Below, piece by piece: positions 34,046 through 43,336 of a DNA stretch of 43,513 bases. Positions within the stretch are counted from its first letter, which is position 1, and the number at the start of each line of letters is the position of its first letter. The translations under genes and the position numbers were made by a program. Under the pieces are notes generated by a model. The model ran no database searches and had not been told where the DNA came from. It saw nothing but the letters and a program-made list of their open reading frames with translations. This DNA comes from Gemmatimonadota bacterium (lineage in GTDB: Bacteria; Gemmatimonadota; Gemmatimonadetes; Gemmatimonadales; Gemmatimonadaceae): contig JAJPIS010000041.1 in the NCBI GenBank assembly GCA_021324635.1, forward strand, positions 1 through 43,513. Reading direction: 5' to 3'.

Positions 34046-35338
34046 TTACCGCGCCGCGATGCCGCCGGGCGGGGCGCCGGTCGCGGCGACGGCGGCGGTC
34101 GCGGCGACGCGCTCGACGCCGGAAGCGCTGTCCAGGGAGCCCAGCCGGCGCAGCTCGGGCCAGTGCCAGGCGACCAGCCCGACCACCACCAGGGTCCCGA
34201 TCGCCCCGGAGACGACCGACACGACCGGCCCGAATGCGCCGGCGACCGCCCCGGACTCGAAGCCACCGAGCTGATTCGACGTGCCGATGAACAGATTGGT
34301 GATCGCGCCCACCCGGCCGCGCATCTCGTCGGGCGTGAGCAGCGGGACGAGGGTCGCCCGCACGACCACACTCACCATGTCGAATCCGCCGAGCGCGACG
34401 AGCATGGCGAGCGACAGCGGGAACGAGCGCGAGATCCCGAAGACGAAGGTCGCGGCCCCGAAGCCGGCGACCGCCCAGAGAAGCGTGCGCCCGGCGCGCC
34501 GCATCGGCGGCCGCGACGCGAGCACCGCGGCCACCGCCACCGCGCCCAGCGAGTCCGCCGCGTTCAGCCACCCGAGCCCGCCCGGCCCGACGTGCAGGAT
34601 GTCCCGGGCGTAGATCGGCAGGAGCGTCGACGCGCCGCCCAGGAGGACCGCGAAGAGGTCCAGCGTGATCGTCGCCAGGATGAGCTTCGTGCGGGCCACG
34701 AAGCGGATGCCCGCACCGACGGCGGCGAGCGTGAGCGGGTCCGGGTGCCGGGCGAGCGGCCGATGCCGGATCGCCATCGCGAGCACCAGGAAGACGAGTG
34801 ACCCCACGGCGGCCAATAGGTACACCGCCACCGGCCCGTGTAACGCCGCGATCAGGCCACCCCCGGCCGCGGGTCCGACGACGGCGGCGAGCTGCCAGCC
34901 ACCGCTGTTCCAGGTGACGGCGTTGGCCAGGGTCTCGGAGGGAACGAGGGACGGGAGCAGGGCGTTGCGGGCCGGCGCCTGGAACGCGCGAGCGACGCCG
35001 GCGAGGAGCATGCAGGCAAAGAGGGCGCTGACGGGTGCGTGGCGCCACGAGACGATGGCCAGGCCGACGGAGCTCGCGACGTAGGCGGCTTGCGAGCCGA
35101 CGAGGACGTGGCGGCGGTCGTGCGAGTCGACGATGTGACCCGCCGGCAGCGCGAGCGCGACGAGCGGCAGGACCCCGACGAGGCCGAGGAAGCCGAGGGC
35201 GTAGGCGGAGCGAGTACGCTCGTAGAGCTCCCACCCGACGGCGGTGCTCTGCATCTGAAGCCCGACGGTCGAGATGACGTTGCCGGACAGCAGCAGGCGG
35301 AAATCGCGCCAGCGCAGCGCGGCGCGTGGCACATGCAC
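34046..35338 (-). CDS. MFS exporter, EntS-like (MFS_3)
   Basis: This 430-residue major facilitator has about 12 membrane helices. The start RWRDFRLLLSGNVISTVG, then WELYERTRSAYALGFLGL and GHIVDSHDRRHVLVGSQ (the MFS motif A region), match the EntS-type drug or siderophore exporter branch. It likely expels a small molecule; there is no siderophore gene nearby. The GTG at 35336-35338 is the start. The last 25 residues are Ala- and Gly-rich. It is divergent from the acetoacetyl-CoA synthetase gene, with 93 bases between. Confidence 0.86.
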   Translation of the reverse strand: MHVPRAALRWRDFRLLLSGNVISTVGLQMQSTAVGWELYERTRSAYALGFLGLVGVLPLVALALPAGHIVDSHDRRHVLVGSQAAYVASSVGLAIVSWRHAPVSALFACMLLAGVARAFQAPARNALLPSLVPSETLANAVTWNSGGWQLAAVVGPAAGGGLIAALHGPVAVYLLAAVGSLVFLVLAMAIRHRPLARHPDPLTLAAVGAGIRFVARTKLILATITLDLFAVLLGGASTLLPIYARDILHVGPGGLGWLNAADSLGAVAVAAVLASRPPMRRAGRTLLWAVAGFGAATFVFGISRSFPLSLAMLVALGGFDMVSVVVRATLVPLLTPDEMRGRVGAITNLFIGTSNQLGGFESGAVAGAFGPVVSVVSGAIGTLVVVGLVAWHWPELRRLGSLDSASGVERVAATAAVAATGAPPGGIAAR

Positions 35339-35431
35339 GCGGGCAATCTAGCGGGTAGCTTACGGTGTGAGAGACGGACGCGCGGCTGTGGGCTGCGTCG
35401 CGCGCGCTCCTGACGCGCGGGCGCGCTGGCG

Positions 35432-37447
35432 ATGAGCGACGTCGTCTGGGCACCATCGGCTGCCGACCAGCGGCGGACGCAGATGGCCGCGTTCGTCGAG
35501 ATGCTGCGGGCCGCCGGGGAGGACGGGCTCCTGCCCGCCGATGCACCGGGTGCGTTCGCAGCCCTGCACCAATGGTCGGTCGCGCATCGCGACCGCTTCT
35601 GGCCTGCCGTGTGGCGGTTCTGCGGCGTGATCGCCTCGAGCGGCGCCGGCGGGGACCCGTGGGCCGACGTGGCGGTCGGGATCGACCGGATGGCGCCGCC
35701 CGACCCGGTTGCCGGGCCGCGCTGGTTCCCCGGGGCGCGACTCAATTTCGCCGAGAATCTCCTGCGCGTGGGGGACGACACCCCGGCGATCATCGCCTGG
35801 AACGAGACCGGCCCGCAACACCGGCTCTCGCACGCCGAGCTCCGCGAGGCGGTCGCCGCGTGTGCCGCCGCGCTGACGGCGGCCGGTGTCGGGCCGGGCG
35901 ATCGCGTCGTAGGCTGGGTGCCGAATATCCCCGAGGCGGTCGTGGCGATGCTGGCCGCGACGACGATCGGCGCCATCTGGTCCGCGTGCTCACCCGACTT
36001 CGGCCCGGCCGCCGTCCTCGACCGCTTCGGGCAGCTCGGGCCGACGGTGCTCCTCACGGCGGACGGCTACCGGTACGCGGGACGGCGGATCGACATGCGG
36101 CCCCGGGTGGCCGAGCTGGCGGCCGCACTGCCGCGGCTCGCGCGCGTCGTCGTCGTGCCGTCCCTCGATCCCGACGCCGACCTCGGCGGCATCCCGGGGG
36201 CGGTCGGCTGGCGCGACTTCCTCGCGGGCGGCGCGCGCACGGCATCCCAGCCCCTGCGGTCGGCGTTCGACAATCCCGCCTTCGTGCTCTTCTCATCGGG
36301 AACGACCGGCGTCCCCAAAGGGATCGTGCACGGCGCCGGCGGGACGCTGCTCCAACTGCTCAAGGAGCACGTGCTGCACGTCGACGTGCGGAGTGGGGAC
36401 CGGGTGTTCTACTACACGACGTGCGGCTGGATGATGTGGAACTGGCTCGTGGCGGCGCTCGCCACCGGTGCGGCGATCGTCCTCTATGACGGCGCGGCCA
36501 TCCCGGTCATGCGCCCGGCCGTGCTCTGGGACCTGGCCGCCGCCGAGGGGGTCACCGTCTTCGGGACGAGCGCGAAGTACCTGGCCCTGATCGAGAAGCA
36601 GGGGCTCGTGCCGGCCGACACGCACGACCTGAGCGCCCTCCGCACCGTGCTCTCGACCGGGAGCCCGCTCGCGGCGCACAGCTTCGACTACATCGTTCGC
36701 GCGATCGGCGCACGCGTCCATCCCGCGAGCATCAGCGGCGGGACCGACATCGTATCGTGTTTCGCGCTCGGCAATCCGTTGATGCCCGTGCGGCGCGGAG
36801 AGATCCAGGGCCGGGGGCTCGGGATGGCGGTCGAGATCTTCGACGAGCGCGGTCGGCCGGTCGTGGACGAGCCCGGAGAGTTGGTCTGTACGCGGCCGTT
36901 CCCGAGCATGCCGGTGGCGTTCTGGAACGACCCCGACGGATCGCGCTACTTCGCGTCCTACTTTGCCCACTTCCCGGGGGTGTGGCGACACGGCGATTGG
37001 GCGCGACTGCGGCCGGAGGGTGGCGTCATCATCTATGGGCGGAGCGACACGACCCTCAATCCCGGCGGGGTGCGGATCGGGACGGCCGAGATCTACCGGC
37101 AGGTCGAGCACCTGCCGGAAGTCATCGAGTGCGTGGCGGTGGCGCGGGAGCTGGCCGCCGACGCCGATGTCGAGATCGCGCTCTTCGTGCGACTCGCGGA
37201 CGGCGTGGTGCTCGATGAGCCGCTGCGCTCGCGCATCCGCGACGCCGTGCGGTACGGCGCGAGTCCCCATCACGTTCCGCGGCGCATCTGGGCGGTCGCC
37301 GACATCCCGCGAACGTTGAGCGGCAAGGTGGCCGAGATCGCGGTACGGGAGGCGATTCACGGCCGGCCGGTCAGGAATACCGATGCGCTCGCCAATCCCA
37401 CCTCGCTCGACGAATATCGGGCGCTGGCCGCCGAGTTAGATTCGTAA
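35432..37447 (+). CDS. aacS: Acetoacetyl-CoA synthetase
   Basis: This 671-residue enzyme of the acyl-adenylate family activates acetoacetate with ATP and CoA to acetoacetyl-CoA. The AMP-binding motif FSSGTTGVPKGIVHG, the family-specific YYTTCGWMMWNWLV and GGTDIVSCF, the hinge region IIYGRSDTTLNPGGVRIG, and the C-terminal LSGKVAEIAVREAI are all present. Length fits the family. The next two genes release acetoacetate from tyrosine, so this enzyme probably channels that product into central metabolism. The gap to the next gene is 36 bases, and the three genes likely form an operon. Confidence 0.94.
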   Translation: MSDVVWAPSAADQRRTQMAAFVEMLRAAGEDGLLPADAPGAFAALHQWSVAHRDRFWPAVWRFCGVIASSGAGGDPWADVAVGIDRMAPPDPVAGPRWFPGARLNFAENLLRVGDDTPAIIAWNETGPQHRLSHAELREAVAACAAALTAAGVGPGDRVVGWVPNIPEAVVAMLAATTIGAIWSACSPDFGPAAVLDRFGQLGPTVLLTADGYRYAGRRIDMRPRVAELAAALPRLARVVVVPSLDPDADLGGIPGAVGWRDFLAGGARTASQPLRSAFDNPAFVLFSSGTTGVPKGIVHGAGGTLLQLLKEHVLHVDVRSGDRVFYYTTCGWMMWNWLVAALATGAAIVLYDGAAIPVMRPAVLWDLAAAEGVTVFGTSAKYLALIEKQGLVPADTHDLSALRTVLSTGSPLAAHSFDYIVRAIGARVHPASISGGTDIVSCFALGNPLMPVRRGEIQGRGLGMAVEIFDERGRPVVDEPGELVCTRPFPSMPVAFWNDPDGSRYFASYFAHFPGVWRHGDWARLRPEGGVIIYGRSDTTLNPGGVRIGTAEIYRQVEHLPEVIECVAVARELAADADVEIALFVRLADGVVLDEPLRSRIRDAVRYGASPHHVPRRIWAVADIPRTLSGKVAEIAVREAIHGRPVRNTDALANPTSLDEYRALAAELDS

Positions 37448-37483
37448 CATCGACGCCGGCTCACTTGGCGCAGGGAGAGGATC

Positions 37484-38608
37484 ATGGCGACGCAGACCCA
37501 GCCGGTCCCCGGGGCAACGACCGATGCGTTCCCGATCAACGGGACGGACTTCATCGAGTTCTATGTCGGCAATGCCAAGCAGGCGAGCCAGTACTATCGG
37601 GCGGCCTTCGGCTACCGGGTGACGGCGTATCGGGGGCCGGAGACGGGAACCCGGGATCGGGCGAGCTACGTGCTGGAGCAGGGGAAAGTCCGGCTCGTGC
37701 TGACCACCGCGCTCCGGCCGAGCGGGCCGATCGCCGCCCATGTCGCCGCGCACGGCGACGGCGTGCGCGACATCGCGCTCTGGGTGGATGATGCGCGGCG
37801 GGCGTTCGAGTTGGCCGTGGCACGCGGTGCGCGGCCCGTGCAGGAGCCGACGACCCTGCGCGACGCCGACGGGGAAGTCGTGACGGCGGCGATCCAGACC
37901 TACGGCGACACGATCCACTCGCTCGTCGAGCGGCGCAACTATCGAGGGCCGTTCATGCCGGGCTTCGCGCGACTCGAGTCGCGCGTGGCGTCGGCGCCGG
38001 TCGGGCTCGAGTATGTCGACCATTGCGTCGGCAACGTCGAGCTGGGCGCGATGAACAAATGGGTCGGCTTTTACGAGCGGGTGCTGGGCTTCTACAACCT
38101 GATCTCGTTCGACGACAAGGATATCTCCACCGAGTACTCGGCGCTGATGTCCAAGGTGGTCGCCAACGGGAACGGTCGGATCAAGTTTCCGCTCAACGAG
38201 CCGGCCCAGGGCAAGAGGAAATCCCAGATCGACGAATACCTGGAGTTCTACGGCGGACCCGGGGTGCAGCACATCGCGATCGCCACCGCCGACATCGTGC
38301 GGACGGTGACGGCGCTTCGCGATCGCGGCGTCGAGTTCCTGCGCGTCCCGAGCACGTACTACGACACGGTCATGGATCGCGTCGGCCACATCGACGAGGA
38401 CATCGCGCCGTTGCGCGACCTCGGGATCCTGGTCGACCGGGACGACGAGGGGTATCTCCTCCAGATCTTCTCGAAGCCGGTCCAGGATCGGCCGACGCTC
38501 TTCTACGAGATCATCCAGCGGAAAGGCGCGAAGAGCTTCGGCGCCGGGAACTTCAAGGCCCTGTTCGAGGCGATCGAGCGCGAGCAGGCGCTGCGTGGGA
38601 ACCTGTGA
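37484..38608 (+). CDS. hppD: 4-hydroxyphenylpyruvate dioxygenase
   Basis: This 374-residue Fe(II) enzyme turns 4-hydroxyphenylpyruvate into homogentisate in tyrosine breakdown. It has two vicinal-oxygen-chelate halves. The three iron ligands are visible: His180 in YVDHCVGN, His263 in GVQHIAIAT and Glu342 in [10 protein letters not shown]. The C-terminal [16 protein letters not shown] is the usual gate helix. GGAGAGG lies just before the ATG at 37484. It is followed after 14 bases by the next enzyme of the pathway. Confidence 0.97.
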   Translation: MATQTQPVPGATTDAFPINGTDFIEFYVGNAKQASQYYRAAFGYRVTAYRGPETGTRDRASYVLEQGKVRLVLTTALRPSGPIAAHVAAHGDGVRDIALWVDDARRAFELAVARGARPVQEPTTLRDADGEVVTAAIQTYGDTIHSLVERRNYRGPFMPGFARLESRVASAPVGLEYVDHCVGNVELGAMNKWVGFYERVLGFYNLISFDDKDISTEYSALMSKVVANGNGRIKFPLNEPAQGKRKSQIDEYLEFYGGPGVQHIAIATADIVRTVTALRDRGVEFLRVPSTYYDTVMDRVGHIDEDIAPLRDLGILVDRDDEGYLLQIFSKPVQDRPTLFYEIIQRKGAKSFGAGNFKALFEAIEREQALRGNL

Positions 38609-38622
38609 CCTGGTGACATCCG

Positions 38623-39816
38623 ATGCCGATCTATCACACACTCGGCCAGATTCCCCGGAAGCGCCACACGGTCTTCAGGCGCCCCGACGGCGGTCTGTTT
38701 GCCGAGGAGCTGATGGGCCACGAGGGCTTCACCGGCACCTCGTCGCTGCTCTACCACACGCACCCGCCGACGACGGTGAAGTCGGTGCGGCGTATCCGTG
38801 AGACGGCGTACGAGGCGGATCGCGACGAGACGCTGCGCCACCGGCACTTCCTCACCTCGCGCATGCGGCCGGGTGGCAGCCCGACGCTCGACCGGGTCCC
38901 GCTCCTGTTCAATCAGGATGTGGCGATGCTCTACGTCGAGCCCGATGAGCAGGATCCGCACTTCTACAAGAACGGCCAGTGCGACGAGCTGGTGTACGTG
39001 AGCAAGGGCGCGGGGGTGCTCGAGTCGACCTTCGGCGACCTGCCGTACCGTGAAGGGGACTATCTCGTCATCCACCGCGGCATCATCCACCGGTTCAAGC
39101 TCGACATGGCGGCCGGCCAGACCAAGCTCCTGGTGATCGAGAGCCGCGGCCACATCCGCTGGCCGAAGCGGTACCGGAACGAGTTCGGCCAGTTGCTCGA
39201 GGGCGCGCCGTACTCGGAGCGCGACATTCGGCGGCCGACCGAGCTGCGGACGGTCGACCAGATGGGGGACTTCCGGATCCTCGTCAAGCAGTACGACGGG
39301 CTCAACGAGCTCGTGCTCGACCACCATCCGTTCGATGTCGTGGGATGGGACGGCTACTTCTATCCGTGGGCATTCAACATCTACGATTTCGAGCCGATCG
39401 TCGGGCGCATCCATCAGCCACCGCCGGTCCACCAGACGTTCCAGGGGGACGGGTTCGTCGTCTGCTCGTTCTGCCCGCGCCCCTTCGACTTCGATCCCAA
39501 CGCGGTGCCCGCGCCGTACAATCACAGCAACGTCGACTCGGACGAGGTCCTGTACTACGCCTCGAGCGAGTTCATGAGCCGCAAGGGGATCGAGTTCGGA
39601 AGCATCACGCTGCACCCGGACGGCATTCCCCACGGGCCGCACCCCGGCCGGGCGGAGGCGAGCATCGGGGCGAAGGCCACGACCGAGCTGGCGGTCATGA
39701 TGGATTCATTCCGGCCGCTCAAGGTCGCCCGCCCCGCGCTCGCGATCGAGGATCCGAACTACCACCGGTCGTGGATCGAGTCGCAGCACGTGCAGTTCAA
39801 CCCGCCGACGACCTGA
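38623..39816 (+). CDS. hmgA: Homogentisate 1,2-dioxygenase
   Basis: This 397-residue cupin-type iron enzyme opens the ring of homogentisate to maleylacetoacetate. Family blocks include ELVYVSKGAGVLESTFGDLPY, PYNHSNVDSDEVLYYASSEF and GSITLHPDGIPHGPHPG, whose His and acidic residues supply the metal site. It is slightly shorter than the proteobacterial enzyme (about 430). The later enzymes, maleylacetoacetate isomerase and fumarylacetoacetase, are not in this window. Its end overlaps by 20 bases the convergent DUF502 gene. Confidence 0.94.
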   Translation: MPIYHTLGQIPRKRHTVFRRPDGGLFAEELMGHEGFTGTSSLLYHTHPPTTVKSVRRIRETAYEADRDETLRHRHFLTSRMRPGGSPTLDRVPLLFNQDVAMLYVEPDEQDPHFYKNGQCDELVYVSKGAGVLESTFGDLPYREGDYLVIHRGIIHRFKLDMAAGQTKLLVIESRGHIRWPKRYRNEFGQLLEGAPYSERDIRRPTELRTVDQMGDFRILVKQYDGLNELVLDHHPFDVVGWDGYFYPWAFNIYDFEPIVGRIHQPPPVHQTFQGDGFVVCSFCPRPFDFDPNAVPAPYNHSNVDSDEVLYYASSEFMSRKGIEFGSITLHPDGIPHGPHPGRAEASIGAKATTELAVMMDSFRPLKVARPALAIEDPNYHRSWIESQHVQFNPPTT

Positions 39817-40375
39817 CGGCGGCGACGGCGGCGGGCACGTCGGTGACGCCACCGGAGACGATGAAGGCGAGCACGTCGGCGCTCATCGCGTCCACCCGCT
39901 GGACGGCCGCCGCCGGGAAGACGAGGAGCCGGCCCGAGAGGCTGTAGGAGAACGGCAGGTAGACGGTGACGTAGTCGGCGAGCCCGAGGTTCGCGAGCGA
40001 CTGCTGCGTGATGAAGCCGAGGGCGCGCGCGGGCCCGGGACCATGGAGAGGGACCAGGACCGGGGCATCGAAGCGCCGGTGCTCGCCGACGAAGGCATTG
40101 AGCAGGTCCTTGGTCGCCGAGTACAATAGTCTCACGAACGGGAGCCGGTTGACGGCCGAGTCGACCGCCGACAGGAGGCTCGTCGCCAGGATGGTCGAGG
40201 CCAGGAACCCGATGAGGGTGATGACCAGAATGGTGACCACGAAGCCGAGCCCGGGAATGGAGAGCCCGAGCCACCCGTCGATCGCAGCGAAGATGCGGAC
40301 GCACACGTAGAGCGTGACCGCCAACGGGGCGACGAACACCAGGCCGCGGAGGAAGTACGAGACGAGGCGGCGCAT
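39797..40375 (-). CDS. DUF502 family membrane protein
   Basis: This 192-residue protein has two N-terminal membrane helices, seen in RGLVFVAPLAVTLYVCVRIF and GFVVTILVITLIGFLAS, and a soluble domain with FPFSYSLSGRLLVFP-like and VYLPFSYSLSG segments typical of DUF502. The function of this family is unknown. The ATG at 40373-40375 is used; an open frame runs far upstream but shadows the lipoprotein and chemoreceptor genes. It converges with hmgA. Confidence 0.82.
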   Translation of the reverse strand: MRRLVSYFLRGLVFVAPLAVTLYVCVRIFAAIDGWLGLSIPGLGFVVTILVITLIGFLASTILATSLLSAVDSAVNRLPFVRLLYSATKDLLNAFVGEHRRFDAPVLVPLHGPGPARALGFITQQSLANLGLADYVTVYLPFSYSLSGRLLVFPAAAVQRVDAMSADVLAFIVSGGVTDVPAAVAAVRSSAG

Positions 40376-40400
40376 GGGGATAACATACACGCGGACGGAC

Positions 40401-40447
40401 GGGGGGCGGGGGGGTGGCTGGGGCTGGGGGCGGGGATGGCGGCGGGG
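40401..40447 (+). other. G-run tract, potential G-quadruplex
   Basis: Plus-strand runs of 6, 7, 4, 5 and 4 G follow one another with loops of one to five bases between them, then GG units and another run of 4. This satisfies common four-run G-quadruplex rules. It sits between the start of the DUF502 gene and the start of the divergent lipoprotein gene. Confidence 0.7.
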
Positions 40448-40448
40448 C

Positions 40449-41252
40449 ATGCGGTGGGGAACGCGGGGCGTGCCGGTGCTCGCCGCCGTGGCGTGCGCGA
40501 CCGGTGGCGGGGGCGGTGCCGCCGGGTCACCGGGACCGCACGCGATCCCGCGCCTGGCCGCCGGCTCGACACCCGAGCCGGCGCGGTACGAGATCGTCGT
40601 CCCGGGCGGCCGCGCTGCGGTCCGGGCGCGGATCGCGCACGTGCTCGCCGACTCGGCGTTCGACGTCAGTCCGAGTGAGCAGGGCGCGGTCACGGGATAC
40701 AGTCTCGCGCGGCTCCTCAAGGTCCGGCTCGAGACGGCTCCGGTCGGTCGCGACTCGACGCGGGTCGCGGTCACGGGAGAGCTGTACGTCGGCGACACGG
40801 CGCGCCGGGACAGCATCTCGGGACTCCCCGAGCGCTGGCGGCTGATCACGCCCGCCGATGGCGGGTCGATCGTACTCCGCGACCTCGCCCGATCGTTCCG
40901 GGCGCTTCGCGTCGATGGGCGGGGACCGGCGCGGGGCGCCGACGGACGGCGGGCGCCAGGGGCCGGGACGGGGACCAGCACGGGATCGGCGCCGCCGCGT
41001 GACGGCTCCTCGGGGGTCGGCGGGGAGCGGGCGATGCGCGCGCCGACGCCGGGCACGCCGGCCGATCCCGCGATCGCCGCGCTCCTGGCAGCCACCTCGG
41101 TGGGTCGGTCGGTCGAGGTCTGCCGGAGCCCCTGGGTTCCCAACGGCTGGCTCGTGCTCTTCTGGCGCGTCGACCCGTCCCGGTGCCAGGGGCTCCCGGA
41201 CACGCACTTCGCCGGCGAGCCGAACGTCATGCGGATCGAGCGCGAGTGGTAG
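40449..41252 (+). CDS. Hypothetical lipoprotein
   Basis: This 267-residue protein has a short lipoprotein signal, MRWGTRGVPVLAAVAC, with a lipobox (LAAVAC) at Cys16. A beta-rich domain covers residues 45-150 (RYEIVVPGGRAAVRARIAHV, VTGYSLARLLKVRLET). A Gly/Ala/Pro linker follows, then a C-terminal piece with two Cys (VEVCRSPWVPNGW, SRCQGLPD) that may form a disulfide. I do not recognise the family. The ATG at 40449 is chosen because upstream open frame translates the G-rich tract. It is 48 bases before the chemoreceptor gene. Confidence 0.68.
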   Translation: MRWGTRGVPVLAAVACATGGGGGAAGSPGPHAIPRLAAGSTPEPARYEIVVPGGRAAVRARIAHVLADSAFDVSPSEQGAVTGYSLARLLKVRLETAPVGRDSTRVAVTGELYVGDTARRDSISGLPERWRLITPADGGSIVLRDLARSFRALRVDGRGPARGADGRRAPGAGTGTSTGSAPPRDGSSGVGGERAMRAPTPGTPADPAIAALLAATSVGRSVEVCRSPWVPNGWLVLFWRVDPSRCQGLPDTHFAGEPNVMRIEREW

Positions 41253-41300
41253 CACGGACGGGCACGCGGTGACAGCTCCCCGCGCCCCTCGTCTTCCAGT

Positions 41301-43091
41301 GTGCCCTCGCGTCTCGCCACCGCGCCTGTCACGGAGCCGGCGCCGACCCCGGGCGCCCGCGAGGACGACGGCATCGGCCCGGCGGCGAATGGCACCGGCG
41401 GCCCCGCGCGTGCGCGGATCGACGGCGACTCCCGGTCCCCCGCGCGCGAGCTGACGACCCTCGAAGGGCTGGAGTTTCTGCACGTCAGCAGCGGCGCGGA
41501 GCGTCGTGGCGCACGCGTGCGCACGAAGATCATCCTCTTCGTGGTCGCGTCGCTCCTCCCGGTGTTCTTCGTGTTGAGCGCGCTCTACCTGCCCCACGAG
41601 TTCTGGGACGTGCAGCTCGCCGAGGCCCGCGAGAGCGCGAGCACGGTCGCGGCGATTCTCGTTCGGCACCCGACGGCCGCCGAGGTCGACGACGCCTTCG
41701 CGGCATCCCTCGGCCAACTCCAGTACCTCTCGGTCATCGATTCGCTGGGTCGCCCCGTCGCGACGCGCACCGACCGTGGGATCCGCCCCCCGCCGGACGT
41801 GCTGGCGGCCACCACCGTCGGCGGGCTCCGGCGCGGACACGAGGGCGTGCTCTGGATCGTCCGGCCGACCCGCGACCGGCAGCGGATCGTGCTCGGGTGG
41901 TCGCTCGACCGGGCCGAGGCCGCGTGGTACCACACGCGCGCCGTGTTCGGGGCGGCGACGTTCGCCGCCGTCGTCATCGCCTCCCTCATCGCGTTCGTGC
42001 TCTCCCGGTCGGTCACCCGGCCGCTGGAGTCGGTCACCGTCTCGCTCGACCAGCTCACGCGGCAGTCCCGATGGGACCTGCGCACGCGGGTCGACGTGCG
42101 GACGCGTGACGAGATCGGCGAGCTCGCGCTCTGCGTCAACCGCTTCATCGGCGAGCTCGCCCAGCTCGTGGCGTCGACCCGGGAGGCCTCCGACCAGGTC
42201 GTCCGCCGCACCCAGGAGCTGGGCGCCTCGACCGAGGAGCTCGGTGCCTCGGGGGAGGAACTGACGGCGACCGTGGAGCAGGTGGCCGCCGACGCTGCCG
42301 CGCAGGCCACCGCCGCCGCCCAGACGCGCGAGGAGGCGATCGCGGCCGGCGCGGCCGCCGAGGCGGTGCTGGGGCGGGTCGGCGAGGCCGACCTGATCGC
42401 GGACGACGCCCTGGGCGCGGCCCAGGCGGCGCTCGCCGGGGTCGGCGACGCCGACACCGCGATCGAGCGGATCGTGGCCGCGGCGGCGGCCGCGCGCGGC
42501 AGCTTCGCCGAAGTCGAGCAGCGACTGCGGGCGATCGCCGGGGCCACGACCGGCATTGCCGGGATCGCCCACACGACCAACCTGATCGCGCTGAACGCCG
42601 CGATCGAGGCGGCGCGCGCGGGCGAGCACGGGCGGGGCTTCGCGGTCGTGGCCGACGAGGTCCGGAAGCTCGCGCGGGCGTCGGCGCGGCTCGTGGAGCA
42701 GATCCGCGGTGAGGTCATCACCATCCAGCAGGGGACGCGGGCGACGGCCGATGACCTCGAGCGGGCGAACGACGAGGTGATGGCAGGACGCAAGGTGATC
42801 GGCACGACGGCCGGGGCGATCCGCCGGGCAGCCGGCCGGGTGGAGGAGGCGGCGGGGATCGTGCGGGGCGTCGCCGAGCTGGCGACGGCGCAGCGCGACG
42901 CGGTGCGGCGGATCGAAGGACAGGCCGCCCACGTCGCCGCCCTGTCGCACAACCAGGCGACCGCCGCGGCACAGATGGCCGCCTCGACCGCCGCGCAGGC
43001 GTCGGTGATCTCGACCGCGGTCGGCGACCTGGTCGAGCTGCAACGGGTAGTGGCCGAGGTGCTGGAGGCGGTGGACCGCTTCCGCGTGTGA
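41301..43091 (+). CDS. Methyl-accepting chemotaxis protein
   Basis: This is a 596-residue chemoreceptor. About 73 cytoplasmic residues come first, an unusual extension. Membrane helix 1 is at about 74-96 ([20 protein letters not shown]), a periplasmic domain of about 115 residues follows, helix 2 is at about 215-238, and then a HAMP domain and a long coiled coil. The conserved signalling tip [20 protein letters not shown] and [13 protein letters not shown] is at residues 421-460 and is intact. There is no C-terminal CheR-tether pentapeptide. The start is GTG at 41301. No other chemotaxis gene is in the window. Confidence 0.9.
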   Translation: MPSRLATAPVTEPAPTPGAREDDGIGPAANGTGGPARARIDGDSRSPARELTTLEGLEFLHVSSGAERRGARVRTKIILFVVASLLPVFFVLSALYLPHEFWDVQLAEARESASTVAAILVRHPTAAEVDDAFAASLGQLQYLSVIDSLGRPVATRTDRGIRPPPDVLAATTVGGLRRGHEGVLWIVRPTRDRQRIVLGWSLDRAEAAWYHTRAVFGAATFAAVVIASLIAFVLSRSVTRPLESVTVSLDQLTRQSRWDLRTRVDVRTRDEIGELALCVNRFIGELAQLVASTREASDQVVRRTQELGASTEELGASGEELTATVEQVAADAAAQATAAAQTREEAIAAGAAAEAVLGRVGEADLIADDALGAAQAALAGVGDADTAIERIVAAAAAARGSFAEVEQRLRAIAGATTGIAGIAHTTNLIALNAAIEAARAGEHGRGFAVVADEVRKLARASARLVEQIRGEVITIQQGTRATADDLERANDEVMAGRKVIGTTAGAIRRAAGRVEEAAGIVRGVAELATAQRDAVRRIEGQAAHVAALSHNQATAAAQMAASTAAQASVISTAVGDLVELQRVVAEVLEAVDRFRV

Positions 43092-43122
43092 GCGCCGCCG
43101 CGGCCCGGCACACGGTGCGACA

Positions 43123-43237
43123 CCCACGACGGACCCACGACGGACCCACGACGGACCGCGACGCTCACGACGGGCTCACGACGGGCTCACGACGGGCTCA
43201 CGACGGGCTCACGACGGACCCGCGAGGGATCCACGAC
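43123..43237. repeat. 11-bp tandem repeat
   Basis: About ten copies of CACGACGGRCY follow each other: three of the CACGACGGACC kind, four of CACGACGGGCT, then one more of the first and degenerate edges. They fill most of the gap between the chemoreceptor and the next gene. An 11-bp period does not preserve reading frame, which fits a non-coding role. Confidence 0.85.
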
Positions 43238-43336
43238 ACGCCGGCGAGGTCCGCGACGAGCCGCGCGCGCGTCACGGTACGGCGTGCTCCAGCCGCCGGC
43301 CTGCCGCGGCGCGACCGGCTCCGGTACGTTTCGGCC

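Noticed and set aside
40527-43127. An 866-residue minus-strand open frame over the lipoprotein and chemoreceptor genes
   Set aside because: High G+C keeps the antisense frame open; the plus strand encodes an unmistakable chemoreceptor signalling tip there.
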